NCBI RefSeq assembly: GCF_020171345.1
Contig: NZ_JAIUZM010000001.1
Location: 372,001 to 436,000 of the forward strand
Length of the DNA: 64,000 bases
Direction: 5' to 3'
From: Microbulbifer agarilyticus
Lineage (GTDB): Bacteria; Pseudomonadota; Gammaproteobacteria; Pseudomonadales; Cellvibrionaceae
Position 1 is the stretch's first letter; each line of letters begins with the position of its first letter. Shown here piece by piece: positions 20,979 to 31,787 of the stretch. The notes beneath the pieces are model-generated. The model was not told where the DNA came from and did not search any database. It worked only from the letters and a program-made list of their open reading frames with translations. The position numbers and the translations under genes were made by a program.

Positions 20979-23900
20979 CACCGGGCCCCTCCCTGATCTT
21001 CACTTCCGATCATGCGATTAATACTGCGTTTGAGCCCGTCCAGCACATTGCCACGTTCGGGCGGCGCACCACGGCGCCAGAAAACTTCGGTTTCGATATT
21101 CAGCGGGTAACAGCAATCCAGTGCCGCCCAGTCTTCCGCGATACGAGCCTTAATAGTATCGAGGCGAGCCTGCACCAGCGCCGGATCTTCGTTTTCCGCA
21201 AGATATGACAGGCGCAGCAGGGACGGTGCCTCCTGCAGGCGCTCCAGCAGCAGCCCGGTACGCGAATGCCACTGTGGACGCAGCTCGGTAGTACCCGGCT
21301 CGAATACGGCTTCCGCGAGATCCAGCCGCACTACACGGTGCAAGCTGGTACCAAAATTAAACTCCAGCATTTTGCCTCGCGTGGCGCGCAGCACCCGCGG
21401 GTTTTCCGTGGTCAGGCGGTAACCACTGGGCAGACTGCGATCGTCGAGCTTCAGCACGAAGTTGGAACCGCGATCCGGGTTCGGCACGGCCGCACAGGTA
21501 ATGTGGAAACGGCCGTTTGCGTCCGCAGTGGCTTTCAGACCGTTGGCGGTGACCACGCGCGCACCCGGTACCCCACCCTCACCGGCGTCCTGGTAACCAT
21601 TCAGGTTTTTATCGTCAAACACCTTACCGATCACATCGGTACAGTCGAAGGTTGGGTCTGGAACCACACGCACGGTCGCCGACGCCTCACCAGAAAGCTG
21701 CTGGGCAGACAGTTCGTTGAACATGCGCGCCCGGTTGATGTACTCACCTTCACCGACACCGGAGCCCACCACCAGCAGCAATTTCATGCTGTGGGTTTGC
21801 TCGGGTTCTGCACGCAACTGCGACCACTGCAACTGCAGCCCGTTGACCTCGGGCTCCATGGGCTCGCCGTCCAGGTTCGCGGAACCCGCCACATACTTGA
21901 AGCCTGCGGGGAAGTAATCCACCAGTTGCAGGTCCGTTAGAGCCACGGGCAGAGAGTTGTTGAAGGAGATGGTATAGGGCACCAGCTGGCTGCGTGTCAC
22001 ATTCAACATGGCGGCAGTTTTGGTCAGCGCCAGAGCGCCGTCCAGCTGCGGATCCAGGGCAATGTGGTTGTTAAACAACTGGCTGCTACCGGGCTGATTA
22101 CTGTCATCCAGGTTCAGGCGCAGGTAGTAGTCGGTCTCGCTGCTGCGCGCATCCACGTCCACAGGCGGCGGCGTCGCCGAAGGCTGAACCTCACAGTGAT
22201 CCGGTGTCGCCGGATTCCTATCCGCCGCACTGCCAAGACAGGCCGCCACATCGAAGCTGCCGGTATCCACACCGGTTTGTGGTGGGATGATTTGCGATGG
22301 GCCAGACACGTAGTTGTCACTGGGCACATCCACTTCGATCAGGTAGTCCGCGTTGATCGCACAGGCGGCACTGCTGAAGTTGACATCGAACTTGTAGAAG
22401 CCGCCGGTGAGCGTGACCTGATTTTGTTGCTTGGCATCATCAAAGCAGCTGTCCGGCAGTAGCTGACCACTGGAGCCACTCACCAAGCGCACCCGGGCAC
22501 CGTTGACCGGCGCACGCAGTACCGAATCGTAGATCGCACCGTTGGGGGTAATCGGCAGGTTCAGGTTCTGCAGGTTCGCCCCAGACTCCACATAGATGTT
22601 GAGGATCTGCTGCGGCCCGTTGGTGTAATCGGAACTGGCGGTACCGAGAGAAGCCGTGGAACCACTCGCATTCGGGGCGAGATAACGAATCTCGTAACTG
22701 ATACCGGGCACATTGGCGCCGTCCATATTTGGCACCAGCCCATCAAATACGAAGAAGCCATTTTCATCGCTCTGCACGGTTTCCAGCAGCGCGTTGTTGA
22801 AATACAGCTCGACATTCCAATTACTGAGCAGTGACTCATCCGCGTCGAGCGTTTCATTGAAGTTGCCGTCGTGCCACAGATAACCGGAAAGGTTGGCGAT
22901 GCCCGGGGTACCACCGATATCGATGGAGACGATCGCCTCGTTGTACATCGCCGGATCATTCCACTGCACCTGAGCGGTGTTCACCACCGAGGTACCAATC
23001 GCAAGATTTGGCCCCAGGCGCGCCTGAAAGCGCAGGGTCGCCACTTCGTCCGGCTGCAGGTCACTATAGTTGGTACTGTAATCCACGGTAATAACGGAAC
23101 CGTTGACGGTCACACCACCGGGCTGACCATTTACCTGCGCAGAATCAGCCACATAAGTGAGCACGCCGTCGCCCGCCGCAAGCAGGTCATCGCGAATCAC
23201 GATAAGGCTGGCCGGTACGCTGCTGATATTGGTTACCCGCACCAGATATTCCAGGACCTTGCCAGACTCGGCATCGCCACCACCGACGACCGCAACTTCT
23301 TTGGTAATCGACAGCTGCTGAGCGTCACCCACGACAACCTCGGTGGGCTGGGCGCCGTTACTGCTGTTGCCGTCGGCATCGGTGAGAGTAAGCGGCGTCT
23401 CCACACTGTACACGCTGCCCTGGTTGCTGATGATGGTGCCGCGTTCGGTATCCGCGTTGACCATCACATCAAACTCAATCACGGCAGTTTGCGCACTGGT
23501 AATAATGCCTTCGCCGGTCGCCGGCAACGGCGGTGTCAGATCGTCACTGCTGATGGCGAGTCCAGCCTCCAGCGGCGACGCGCCCCCGTTATCCGCCACA
23601 TCAAACCCGTTCAGCGTTGTGCTGTTCGCCACGTAGCTGGTACCGGCCGGGACCAGGTCAACCAACCGCGCTTCGGTTGCATCTTTACCGCCCATATTGG
23701 CGACGGAAATGGTGTAGCGCAGCACATCTTCCGGGTCCACAATGCCGGCAGACAGGTTGTCGACCACCAGCTGTACGGTTTTGGTAACTACCAGCAACGG
23801 CACGTCGCCGACAATATCAATGGTGGGGTCATCCACGGTGGTGGTGGCCGGATCATCCGATGGACGCTCCGCGAAGGCACCGCTCCCGGCGCCGTCACCA

Positions 23901-26900
23901 TTGGCGAACGCCTGGTTGGAAATCACGGTTCCGTCGTTCACGTCGTTGATCACAACATCAAACGTAATCACCGCCGGCGCCGCACCGCTGGCTGCGGCAA
24001 GCACCAGACCGCTCTCTTCACCCGGTGTCTGTACGCTGATACCGACGGCCAGCGCAGTAGATCCGCTGACATCGGCAACCTGTGCACCGTTTAGCGTGGT
24101 GGAGTTCGCCACATAAGTTGTGTTGCCCGGCACCAGGTCACGCAGGATGGTATTAATTGCATCTTCACTACCGGTATTTTCGATGGTGAGCGTGTAGCGC
24201 AGGCTGTCGCCCGGAGCCAACACATCAGGGTCGCCGGTCAGGTCCTCGGAGGTTTTCTGAATCACCAGCCAGGGCGCGGAGTTGATCAGAGTTTCGGTCG
24301 GGTCTTCACTGCCGCCCACAGACGGATCATCACTGGACGCAAACACCACGTCGCTCATGCTGAGCTGCGCCTGATTGAGCACCACAGTGCCGCTGGTAAT
24401 CACCGGCACCAGATCCACGTCAAACGTGACGGTGATGGTGTCTCCCGCTTCTCCGGCCTTGGCAATTGCCAAGTCGGTTACCTCAAGCAGACCACTGGCC
24501 TGCGCCCCGCCGTCGGCGACAATATTGACCGTCGCGCCCGCAGGTGCGGAAACATCGCGCAGTGAATCAACCTGGAACATCGCGCTGCTATTCAGGCGAT
24601 CCAGTTCGTCACGCAGTACGAACGCGTCCAGAGGCACATCGCTGACGTTCTGAATTTCAATGCTGTAACGCAGGTGATCACCGGGACTGGCCTCTGCGCC
24701 GGACTGACCGGTGGTCACATTGAGCACCGACTTACGCACTTCGAGAATCGCCGACAGAACGGTGAAGGTATGGCTGTCCTCGTGATCAACCACACCAGGG
24801 GTTCCGTCTGTGAGCGCGCGCTGATAGGCGAAACGCTCCGCCACTGCCGCAGCGGCGCTGTACCACTGGGTAGCACCGGCAATATTGGTCAGGGTGGTGT
24901 CGTTGATGTTATCGCCGTCCAGCTCGACCTGATAAACCAGGGTCAACGCGTCGCCGGCCGCGAGTTCGTCGTCGGTCTGCAAGCTCGCGGAGAATTCACA
25001 GGTAGGCGTGCCGTCAAAGAAGGTTACCGCGAAATCACTGGCCGCCAGAGCAACCGTGGAGCCATCGGCCTTCTGGATCGCCGCCGACTGAATCACCGGC
25101 TGCACGTCGCACATACCGCCCGGCTCCGGATTTGGCAGCCAGTCGGTCAGTGTCACATTCCACGCGCTGGCCGAACTGTTGTTGCGTACGGTCAGGGTAA
25201 AGTTTTCCGGCGTGCCCACCTGGATGGTTGCCGGGCCGGTTTTCTCCACCTCCAGTTCCGCATGTACGATGGTCACCGGGTTGGCGTCACCACCGGTGGT
25301 GGCATCGTCACCGAGACGCGTCACACCGTTGCTGTAGTCATACCAAGCGCGGTTAACAAAGGGGTCGGTGCGGCTTTGATTGTTTGCGGTATTCAATACC
25401 GCGACCGTTACCTCGACCTCGACCTGCGCGCCGGCGGGAATATTCAGCCCACCACTGGTGTCTGCAAGCACCAGATCATCATCGGTTCCACTGTTGCTCA
25501 GCGTATTACCACCAACAACATTGGCGGAAACAAATGCGAGATCCACGCCCGTCGCCGCCAGGTTGTCCATGATGCGCACATCTTCCAGCGCAACATTTAC
25601 AGGTGTGGCGGGCACGGTCAGGGTGTAGGTCAGCTGTTCACCGATCGCCACGGATGTCTGCGCCGTCGCTTTACTCAGCACGCCGGCTACCGGCGTGGTC
25701 AGGTTAAACGTGGCGACATCAGAAGGGCCGTACTCTTCACGCCAGTCTACCGCGCTGTTGGCCGGCACCTGATCATTGTCGAACGAGTAATAACGCGTAA
25801 CCTGCGCGCTGTTGGTCAGGGTCAGGCCGGCGCCGAGGTCGGCATCACCAGTAACTTGGTAGACCACCCGCAAGGTTTCGCCCGCCGGAATTGCAGCGTT
25901 GGCAGCGGGATCGAAGTCCCAGTTCGCGGTACCACTGGCCAGATCATAGGTTGGCGTCAGGGTGATACTGGTCGCCGCATTGACCAGCGTCGCACTCTGC
26001 ATGCTGACGCCGCCATCGCGCAGGCCAATGGGCAATACATCTTCCAGCACCACATCGTAGGCCGGTGCGTTGCCGGCGTTGGTGATATCGACGGTGTAAG
26101 TGGCCGCCTCACCGGCCTGAATTTCGGTATCGCCATTAATAGCTGTCACCGCAGACTTACTCACAGTGAGCAATGGCTGCAATGCATTTACGCTGGCGCT
26201 GGTGGTCAGCGGCGCACCCGGTGCGCTCCCCACCAGATAATTCAGGGTTACGACGTTGTTCAACGCCTGCGAAACAGGCTGCTGTGACAGGGCGTCACCA
26301 TTCAGCACGCGGGCGCGATAAGTAATCGTCAGGAAGTCGTTGGTATCGTTGCCATCCGCCGGGTTGCTAACCGAACCCAGATCCCAGGTAACGGTGCGCT
26401 GATCGGCGCTGACTGTCGGAGTGGGCGGTGTGGCAGCGGGGGTACCGAAGAACTCCGCACTGAGCACGCTGACATACGCCATACCCTGCGGCAGCGTGTC
26501 CTCCAGCACGACACCATCGTGGTCGCCTTCAACGAGGTCAACCTGCAACTGGTAATCGACGGTGTCACCAACCCGCAGATTGCCATCGTCATTCCAGCTG
26601 TCAGCCTGACGGGTCTTCTGTAGGTCGATATCGTAATCCACACCGAAACCGCTGGTATCGCCGCTGCAATAGGTATTGGGCGGGGTAACGCTGGGACAGC
26701 CGGCCCCGGTACGTTCGCGGTCACCGGGGTAAGTGCCGATGAGCGACGTCCAGTCCACCAGCGCACTGTTGACGATATCCGCAGCGGTGATGCTGCTTAC
26801 ATTGGTCTGATAGGTAACGACCAACACACTACCCGCCGGGATCTCCACGGAGCTATCGCCGTTGTCGCGGCCCCAGTTCAGGGTATTGCCACTGACCGAG

Positions 26901-29900
26901 GGTGTTGCATTGAACCCGGCAAGCGCGCCGCCATCCAGCAACGCAACCGCAGAGCCATCCACGTAACTGAGTTCCGCCGGCAGGACGTCGGCAATGTTGG
27001 TATCGAACGCGGAAGCGTCACCATCGTTGGTAATGGTGAGGGTGTACTCCAGCACATCGCCAGTGGCCGCAGGCTGTCCGGGGTCAGTCAGGTTGGCGAC
27101 GTCTTTGACTACGGAAAGGTTTGGCTCAACCACTGTGAATTCGGCCGGCGCACTGCTGCCGCCATCCACAGCGCTGCCACCCGCCTGATAGGTATAGGCG
27201 GCAACGTTTGGCACCGGCGTGGCACTGGCACTGACATTCTGAGTGTTGGCCACCCAGGTGGTCAGGGTGATCACCGCCTGCTGACCCGCAGGAATATCGC
27301 CGATGGCCCAGCTCAGGTCCTGCCCGCTCTGCACCGGCGCGAGCGCGAGTGCGGCACCATTCAATTCGACCGTGGCATCGACGTATTGCAGCGCCTGATC
27401 CAGCGTATCGGTAACACTCACCCCACTCAAAATACCGTTCACCGGTGCACCCGGTACGGTGATGGTGTACACCACTTCTTCGCCAATGGTGGCCTGGGTT
27501 TTCGATACGGTTTTGGTGGGCGCCTCGACCTGGAAGTTGTTGGTCATCCAGACACTGTCGGCAGCTACCGGATTAATGGCGACGTATTCCCGCGCATCCG
27601 CCGGATCCAGAGTTTCCCGGGACCAGTAGGCAACAAGCGAAGCGGCGTTGGACCAGGTCTGGTCCGGCGCGACGTCGGTATAAAAACCAATCTGATAATT
27701 CACGGTGACGCAGCTGGCCGGGTCGAGGGCAACGTTCAGAGAAAACGCCATTTCGCCATCACGCCCTGCAGGTGCGGTGTAACTGTAATCCGCTGCGCCC
27801 AGCGCGGTGCCATCGATGGCAACCGCGATGCTGCTAATAGAACCCTCATCAAGCTCTGCCGGGAGGTCGTCGTTCAGGATCACGCCGTAAGCCGGCGCAT
27901 CACCGACGTTACAGGCCTCGATCGCGAACTGCATGCTGTTGTTGACAATATCCACCAGATAGGCGGTGGCAGAAGACTGGCCATCGCCCACGATGCTGCC
28001 ACTGGCCGGCAATACCGTTCCGGTTTTGGTCAGCGCGGTAATCTGCGGCTGTAGTACTTCCACACTGGCGGCATCGGGCGTGGTGGATGCGGCAACGCCT
28101 GTGGCGTAGGTGTAACCCAGGGTGGCCTGGTTGTTTAGCACGGTGGAAGTGGGGGTAGCCGCCGGGCTATCGGCCGCACCGTGTTGCACCCGCGCGCGGT
28201 AAACAATGACGAGGGTATCGTTCGCCGGGTTCTGGTCCGCGGCGTTGGTGATATCACCCAGAGTCCAGGTCAGGGTACCGGTCTGGTCCGCGCTGGGTAC
28301 GTTCGCCGCGGGAATATCTGCGTAGGAAAATACCCCACTCGCGGTATAGGGTGCGCTGCTGGCGCCATGGATACTTACCACATCCACGAACGCCAGGCCC
28401 GGGTCCAAAACATCGGTCACCACGACGTCGCGATTCAACCCTTCGGACAAGGTGAGCGCCAGCTGATAGGTCACGGTGTCGCCGGCACGGGCGTTAGCAT
28501 CAGCGGTGGTGGCGATGCCACTACCCCAGGTATCGCTCAGTACCGTTTTTGCGATGGCTGAATTGTCGACGCTCGCCATCAGCAGCTCGTCGACAAAAAA
28601 GTAATCATTCAGCGCGGTAGTATCCGGCGCATCATTGCCGGTGCGCTCTTCCACGTCAGCGCCATCCAGCGAGGTCCAGTCGGCAACGATGCTGTTGCTC
28701 AGGTCGCTGCCATCCACACCATTTACTGCTACCTGGTAGGTCAGCGTAAGCGTGTCGCCAACCGCAATATCCAGCTCTTGCCCGCTGCTACGCCCCCAGC
28801 TCAACACATCGCCACTCACGGACGGTGCCAACGTAGTTGTGGTGCCGCCCACAGTAATCTGTGCGCTGCCTGCCACCAGGGTTTGGCTGGCGGTAAGGGT
28901 GTTTTCAATCGCGAGATCGTAGGCCGTGGAGGTGCCGTTGTTGGCCAGCGCGATGGTGTACTGCAGTACATCGCCACCATAAGCACTGGTGCCGCCGCGG
29001 GAATTGTTCACCACGCTCGTCGTGGCAGTAATATTCGGCTCGACTACGGTAAGTGCTGCGGTGGTGTCTGCGGTTCCCGCATCGCTACTCTGGGCTCCGC
29101 CCTGGGTACGGCTGTAGGTGTAGCTGGCGGTGTTCGTGAAGGTAACCGCGTCCTGGTTTTCCATGCGGTTTTTTAGGCGCACCTGCACGGTGACTTCCGC
29201 CTGCTGATTGGCCGGAATATCGATACCGGTAACCGCTTCCACCAGCACGAGACTGTTGGCGCTGCCGGTGTTGCTCAGGGTGTAATTGATACCGTTTACC
29301 AGCGCCGTTGCGCCAACCAACTCGAGGTTGGTCGGCAGCTGATCATTCACCTGCACATCGTAAAGCGGTGCCGGTACCGGGGTGGCAGGTACCAGAATGC
29401 GGTACTCAAATACTTCACCAATCGCCACCTGGGTGACGCCGCTCGGGTTTTGTTTGTCCAGTGCTCCCGGCGAAATAATCACGATTTCCGTGGGGTTGAT
29501 CGGGTTGCCCTGGGGGTCGGCCTGATTAACCACCCCTTCCGCATCGTTCGGGTCGTCACTCAACGCGGAGAAAGCCGTACCACTAACATCGTCATCTTCC
29601 GCATCCATCCGCGCCTGGTTACTCACCACGTCACCAGTGCTAAGTGAGCCCAGAACATTTACCTCGAACTCCACCGCAATCGAGGCAAGCGCCGTGCCGG
29701 GGAGTACATCCAAGTCACCGCTGATGGTCAGCAGGCCGGCACCGTTAAAGGCACAGGTGGCACCCGCCGGGCAGGTAGCCGCATCAACCGTCGCGGAAGC
29801 CAGATCAAAGCTAGCCGCGTCGAGCTGATCGGTGATCACCACGTTGTAAATATTTTCATCGAGGTTAAACAGGCGCAGGCGATAGCGCAGACGGTCGCCC

Positions 29901-31528
29901 GGCGCCGCCGAAGCAGTCGGCGACTGGCCGGTGGTGACGTTGCTGACGGTCTTCTCGAAGTAGTAACCGGACAGCGCCGCGGTTACCGAGGCGGCATCCT
30001 GCTCGTCGTCGGTATTGATGGTACCGTCCGAGCGCGTACCGGTGTATTCGATACGGTCGTTGTTCGCACTGGAATCGTTGTACCAGGCGGTAGCCGCGGC
30101 CACGTTGGTAAGCACATCGCCATCTACCGGTGCGGTTGCCGACGACACATCATCCAGCTGACTGGTATACACGATTTCCAGTACCGCGTTGGCCGCGAGG
30201 CCACCCGCCTCATCCTTTAACGCGATGGTCATTAACCCGGCATTGGCGCCGCTGGTATTGTACGTCAGGGTGTAATCGTCACCTTCGGTCAGCGCCACAC
30301 CGCCCAGGGTAACGCTCTGTATACTCGGAGCTGTCTCCCGCATACCCACCGGCAGCAGGTCTTCGACCTCAACATTCCAGGCCGGCGATCCGCCCACGTT
30401 TTGTACACTGATGGTGTAAGTGGGCGTATCAGCAAAGTTAATCGCGGTCGAGTCAGTGGTTTTGCTCAGCACCAGATCCGGTGCGGAAATACTCAACAGC
30501 TGGGCAACGCCGCTTTCACCGGGTAACGGATCGTAGAAGGTGCCGTCGATCACGCGACCGAACCACCATTCGGCGATATTGGTAAACGACTTGCCAATAC
30601 TATTTAGCGGCGTGTCATCCAGCACCACCTCGAGCTCAATATGAATCTGGGCTCCGGCCGGCAGAACACTGGGGTCATTGATGCGGAAGGTCAGTAAACC
30701 GGGGTTGTTTGCCGGGCCGCTGTTACTGAACGAATAGGCGGAGGGGGACATCGCGGTAATTGCACCGCTGGTATCCTCGTAAAACAGCCGTACATCCAGC
30801 AGATCCAGATCCACACCCAGGGCTGCTGCGGAGAGGTCGTCCTCAATCAGAATGCCCTGAATATCGTTCAATGAACCAGCGTCCTGCAGCACAGTACCGG
30901 TAACCGGATCAAACAGCACCGGGATGTCCAAGGTGTAAACAAACGGTACACCCACCGAGACCGATGCAATCGGGTTGCCAGCAAGATCGGTGGCCTGCTT
31001 TTCGATTTTTTCTACCGGGATAATCAGGTCCTGACAACCTTCGCGCACGCTGCTGAAGTCAGAACCATTCACCGCCCACACCGATGCCTTGCCGTCTACG
31101 TTCGCACAGGCAAAGTTACCGCCGAAGCAGACGTTATCAAAAATAATCAGCGTTCCCTCTGGCGCGCCGGCAAAGTTGAGGGTGGACTCGAGGGGCACAT
31201 CACAGGAGAAATTTTGTACAGTACACGAGCGATCAATGGACAGCTGATCCGCGGGCGCCATGGTGCGGCCGGTACCATCGGTTGTGGGGTAGTAAGGGCC
31301 ATCGATCAAACAGCCACTGGGTGTGCCCGGAGAACCTGGCGGCACCGAGTCGATGGCAAAGTCCGTGGTCTTAAAGGAAGCAGCGAGTGCAACCTGGGCA
31401 AACGCGAGCGACAGGAAAAACGCGAGCAGCACCCGCACCCAATTTCGAGGCGCGGTGAATTCGGAGCACGCAGCGCCGCCTTCCTGGCAAGAATTCGAGG
31501 TTTTCGATCCAATCACATCTGGCTTCAT
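20978..31528 (-). CDS. giant exported DUF11-repeat protein (3516 aa)
   Basis: The largest gene in the window. A long N-region leads to a signal peptide ending near residue 50 (LSLAFAQVALA). From about residue 170 to 3280 I count about 18 DUF11-like units, each opening with a short strand such as LSKTTDS, VSKSAVT or IQKTSED, then GD..TYTI and an N/D-rich strand before an L/VP turn. Two Cna-B/SdrD-like or carboxypeptidase-regulatory-like folds sit near 2880-2960 and 2965-3060, and another near 3297-3395 (GKVFDDKNLNGYQDAGEGG). The last ~100 residues (FEPGTTELRP...) look like a worn OmpA-like module. Probable role: long cell-surface fibre, adhesin or envelope spacer. Weak ribosome site. It is coupled by overlap to the OmpA/barrel gene and separated by a hairpin from the motor genes upstream. 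Confidence 0.85.
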   Translation of the reverse strand: MKPDVIGSKTSNSCQEGGAACSEFTAPRNWVRVLLAFFLSLAFAQVALAASFKTTDFAIDSVPPGSPGTPSGCLIDGPYYPTTDGTGRTMAPADQLSIDRSCTVQNFSCDVPLESTLNFAGAPEGTLIIFDNVCFGGNFACANVDGKASVWAVNGSDFSSVREGCQDLIIPVEKIEKQATDLAGNPIASVSVGVPFVYTLDIPVLFDPVTGTVLQDAGSLNDIQGILIEDDLSAAALGVDLDLLDVRLFYEDTSGAITAMSPSAYSFSNSGPANNPGLLTFRINDPSVLPAGAQIHIELEVVLDDTPLNSIGKSFTNIAEWWFGRVIDGTFYDPLPGESGVAQLLSISAPDLVLSKTTDSTAINFADTPTYTISVQNVGGSPAWNVEVEDLLPVGMRETAPSIQSVTLGGVALTEGDDYTLTYNTSGANAGLMTIALKDEAGGLAANAVLEIVYTSQLDDVSSATAPVDGDVLTNVAAATAWYNDSSANNDRIEYTGTRSDGTINTDDEQDAASVTAALSGYYFEKTVSNVTTGQSPTASAAPGDRLRYRLRLFNLDENIYNVVITDQLDAASFDLASATVDAATCPAGATCAFNGAGLLTISGDLDVLPGTALASIAVEFEVNVLGSLSTGDVVSNQARMDAEDDDVSGTAFSALSDDPNDAEGVVNQADPQGNPINPTEIVIISPGALDKQNPSGVTQVAIGEVFEYRILVPATPVPAPLYDVQVNDQLPTNLELVGATALVNGINYTLSNTGSANSLVLVEAVTGIDIPANQQAEVTVQVRLKNRMENQDAVTFTNTASYTYSRTQGGAQSSDAGTADTTAALTVVEPNITATTSVVNNSRGGTSAYGGDVLQYTIALANNGTSTAYDLAIENTLTASQTLVAGSAQITVGGTTTTLAPSVSGDVLSWGRSSGQELDIAVGDTLTLTYQVAVNGVDGSDLSNSIVADWTSLDGADVEERTGNDAPDTTALNDYFFVDELLMASVDNSAIAKTVLSDTWGSGIATTADANARAGDTVTYQLALTLSEGLNRDVVVTDVLDPGLAFVDVVSIHGASSAPYTASGVFSYADIPAANVPSADQTGTLTWTLGDITNAADQNPANDTLVIVYRARVQHGAADSPAATPTSTVLNNQATLGYTYATGVAASTTPDAASVEVLQPQITALTKTGTVLPASGSIVGDGQSSATAYLVDIVNNSMQFAIEACNVGDAPAYGVILNDDLPAELDEGSISSIAVAIDGTALGAADYSYTAPAGRDGEMAFSLNVALDPASCVTVNYQIGFYTDVAPDQTWSNAASLVAYWSRETLDPADAREYVAINPVAADSVWMTNNFQVEAPTKTVSKTQATIGEEVVYTITVPGAPVNGILSGVSVTDTLDQALQYVDATVELNGAALALAPVQSGQDLSWAIGDIPAGQQAVITLTTWVANTQNVSASATPVPNVAAYTYQAGGSAVDGGSSAPAEFTVVEPNLSVVKDVANLTDPGQPAATGDVLEYTLTITNDGDASAFDTNIADVLPAELSYVDGSAVALLDGGALAGFNATPSVSGNTLNWGRDNGDSSVEIPAGSVLVVTYQTNVSSITAADIVNSALVDWTSLIGTYPGDRERTGAGCPSVTPPNTYCSGDTSGFGVDYDIDLQKTRQADSWNDDGNLRVGDTVDYQLQVDLVEGDHDGVVLEDTLPQGMAYVSVLSAEFFGTPAATPPTPTVSADQRTVTWDLGSVSNPADGNDTNDFLTITYRARVLNGDALSQQPVSQALNNVVTLNYLVGSAPGAPLTTSASVNALQPLLTVSKSAVTAINGDTEIQAGEAATYTVDITNAGNAPAYDVVLEDVLPIGLRDGGVSMQSATLVNAATSITLTPTYDLASGTANWDFDPAANAAIPAGETLRVVYQVTGDADLGAGLTLTNSAQVTRYYSFDNDQVPANSAVDWREEYGPSDVATFNLTTPVAGVLSKATAQTSVAIGEQLTYTLTVPATPVNVALEDVRIMDNLAATGVDLAFVSANVVGGNTLSNSGTDDDLVLADTSGGLNIPAGAQVEVEVTVAVLNTANNQSRTDPFVNRAWYDYSNGVTRLGDDATTGGDANPVTIVHAELEVEKTGPATIQVGTPENFTLTVRNNSSASAWNVTLTDWLPNPEPGGMCDVQPVIQSAAIQKADGSTVALAASDFAVTFFDGTPTCEFSASLQTDDELAAGDALTLVYQVELDGDNINDTTLTNIAGATQWYSAAAAVAERFAYQRALTDGTPGVVDHEDSHTFTVLSAILEVRKSVLNVTTGQSGAEASPGDHLRYSIEIQNVSDVPLDAFVLRDELDRLNSSAMFQVDSLRDVSAPAGATVNIVADGGAQASGLLEVTDLAIAKAGEAGDTITVTFDVDLVPVITSGTVVLNQAQLSMSDVVFASSDDPSVGGSEDPTETLINSAPWLVIQKTSEDLTGDPDVLAPGDSLRYTLTIENTGSEDAINTILRDLVPGNTTYVANSTTLNGAQVADVSGSTALAVGISVQTPGEESGLVLAAASGAAPAVITFDVVINDVNDGTVISNQAFANGDGAGSGAFAERPSDDPATTTVDDPTIDIVGDVPLLVVTKTVQLVVDNLSAGIVDPEDVLRYTISVANMGGKDATEARLVDLVPAGTSYVANSTTLNGFDVADNGGASPLEAGLAISSDDLTPPLPATGEGIITSAQTAVIEFDVMVNADTERGTIISNQGSVYSVETPLTLTDADGNSSNGAQPTEVVVGDAQQLSITKEVAVVGGGDAESGKVLEYLVRVTNISSVPASLIVIRDDLLAAGDGVLTYVADSAQVNGQPGGVTVNGSVITVDYSTNYSDLQPDEVATLRFQARLGPNLAIGTSVVNTAQVQWNDPAMYNEAIVSIDIGGTPGIANLSGYLWHDGNFNETLDADESLLSNWNVELYFNNALLETVQSDENGFFVFDGLVPNMDGANVPGISYEIRYLAPNASGSTASLGTASSDYTNGPQQILNIYVESGANLQNLNLPITPNGAIYDSVLRAPVNGARVRLVSGSSGQLLPDSCFDDAKQQNQVTLTGGFYKFDVNFSSAACAINADYLIEVDVPSDNYVSGPSQIIPPQTGVDTGSFDVAACLGSAADRNPATPDHCEVQPSATPPPVDVDARSSETDYYLRLNLDDSNQPGSSQLFNNHIALDPQLDGALALTKTAAMLNVTRSQLVPYTISFNNSLPVALTDLQLVDYFPAGFKYVAGSANLDGEPMEPEVNGLQLQWSQLRAEPEQTHSMKLLLVVGSGVGEGEYINRARMFNELSAQQLSGEASATVRVVPDPTFDCTDVIGKVFDDKNLNGYQDAGEGGVPGARVVTANGLKATADANGRFHITCAAVPNPDRGSNFVLKLDDRSLPSGYRLTTENPRVLRATRGKMLEFNFGTSLHRVVRLDLAEAVFEPGTTELRPQWHSRTGLLLERLQEAPSLLRLSYLAENEDPALVQARLDTIKARIAEDWAALDCCYPLNIETEVFWRRGAPPERGNVLDGLKRSINRMIGSEDQGGAR

Positions 31529-31743
31529 CGTTTATTTTTCGTCGCAAATCAGGTTTCAAGCTCGGCGAACAGGCCGCTCGAACACATAAACCGTACACAC
31601 ACTGCCCGGTGATGCGACTTTACCGATATGCTGAAAAGGAGGGCGTGAAGCAAGTCAAAATTGCGGTAGCCAGAGGGGAACTTTTTCTACGTTTGCCAAA
31701 TAGTTCTCAAGTAAAGCTCAGGTAACTTCTTAAGAAAAGGCAG

Positions 31744-31770
31744 AACCACCCAGGGGGGACCTGGGTGGTT
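31744..31770 (-). terminator. hairpin terminator after the AgmX/PglI-type gene
   Basis: Perfect 11-bp arms AACCACCCAGG and CCTGGGTGGTT around a 5-nt loop, 17 nt after the stop at 31788. On the minus strand the tail is CTGCCTTTTC, on the plus strand ACTTTTT. It splits the motor/TPR operon from the DUF11-OmpA pair. The rest of 31529-31787 has no gene. A TTGACT lies about 125 nt before the DUF11 start, but I could not find a convincing -10 with it. Confidence 0.6.
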
Positions 31771-31787
31771 ACTTTTTAACCTGACCG

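Noticed and set aside
24674..26287. 537-codon and other long plus-strand frames inside the DUF11 gene
   Set aside because: Antisense translations of the repeats, rich in Gly/Arg/His, without ribosome sites.
20978..31528. CRISPR-like or short tandem DNA repeats in the giant gene
   Set aside because: The repeats are at protein level only, about 120-200 residues each and diverged; no regular short DNA repeat with spacers is seen.
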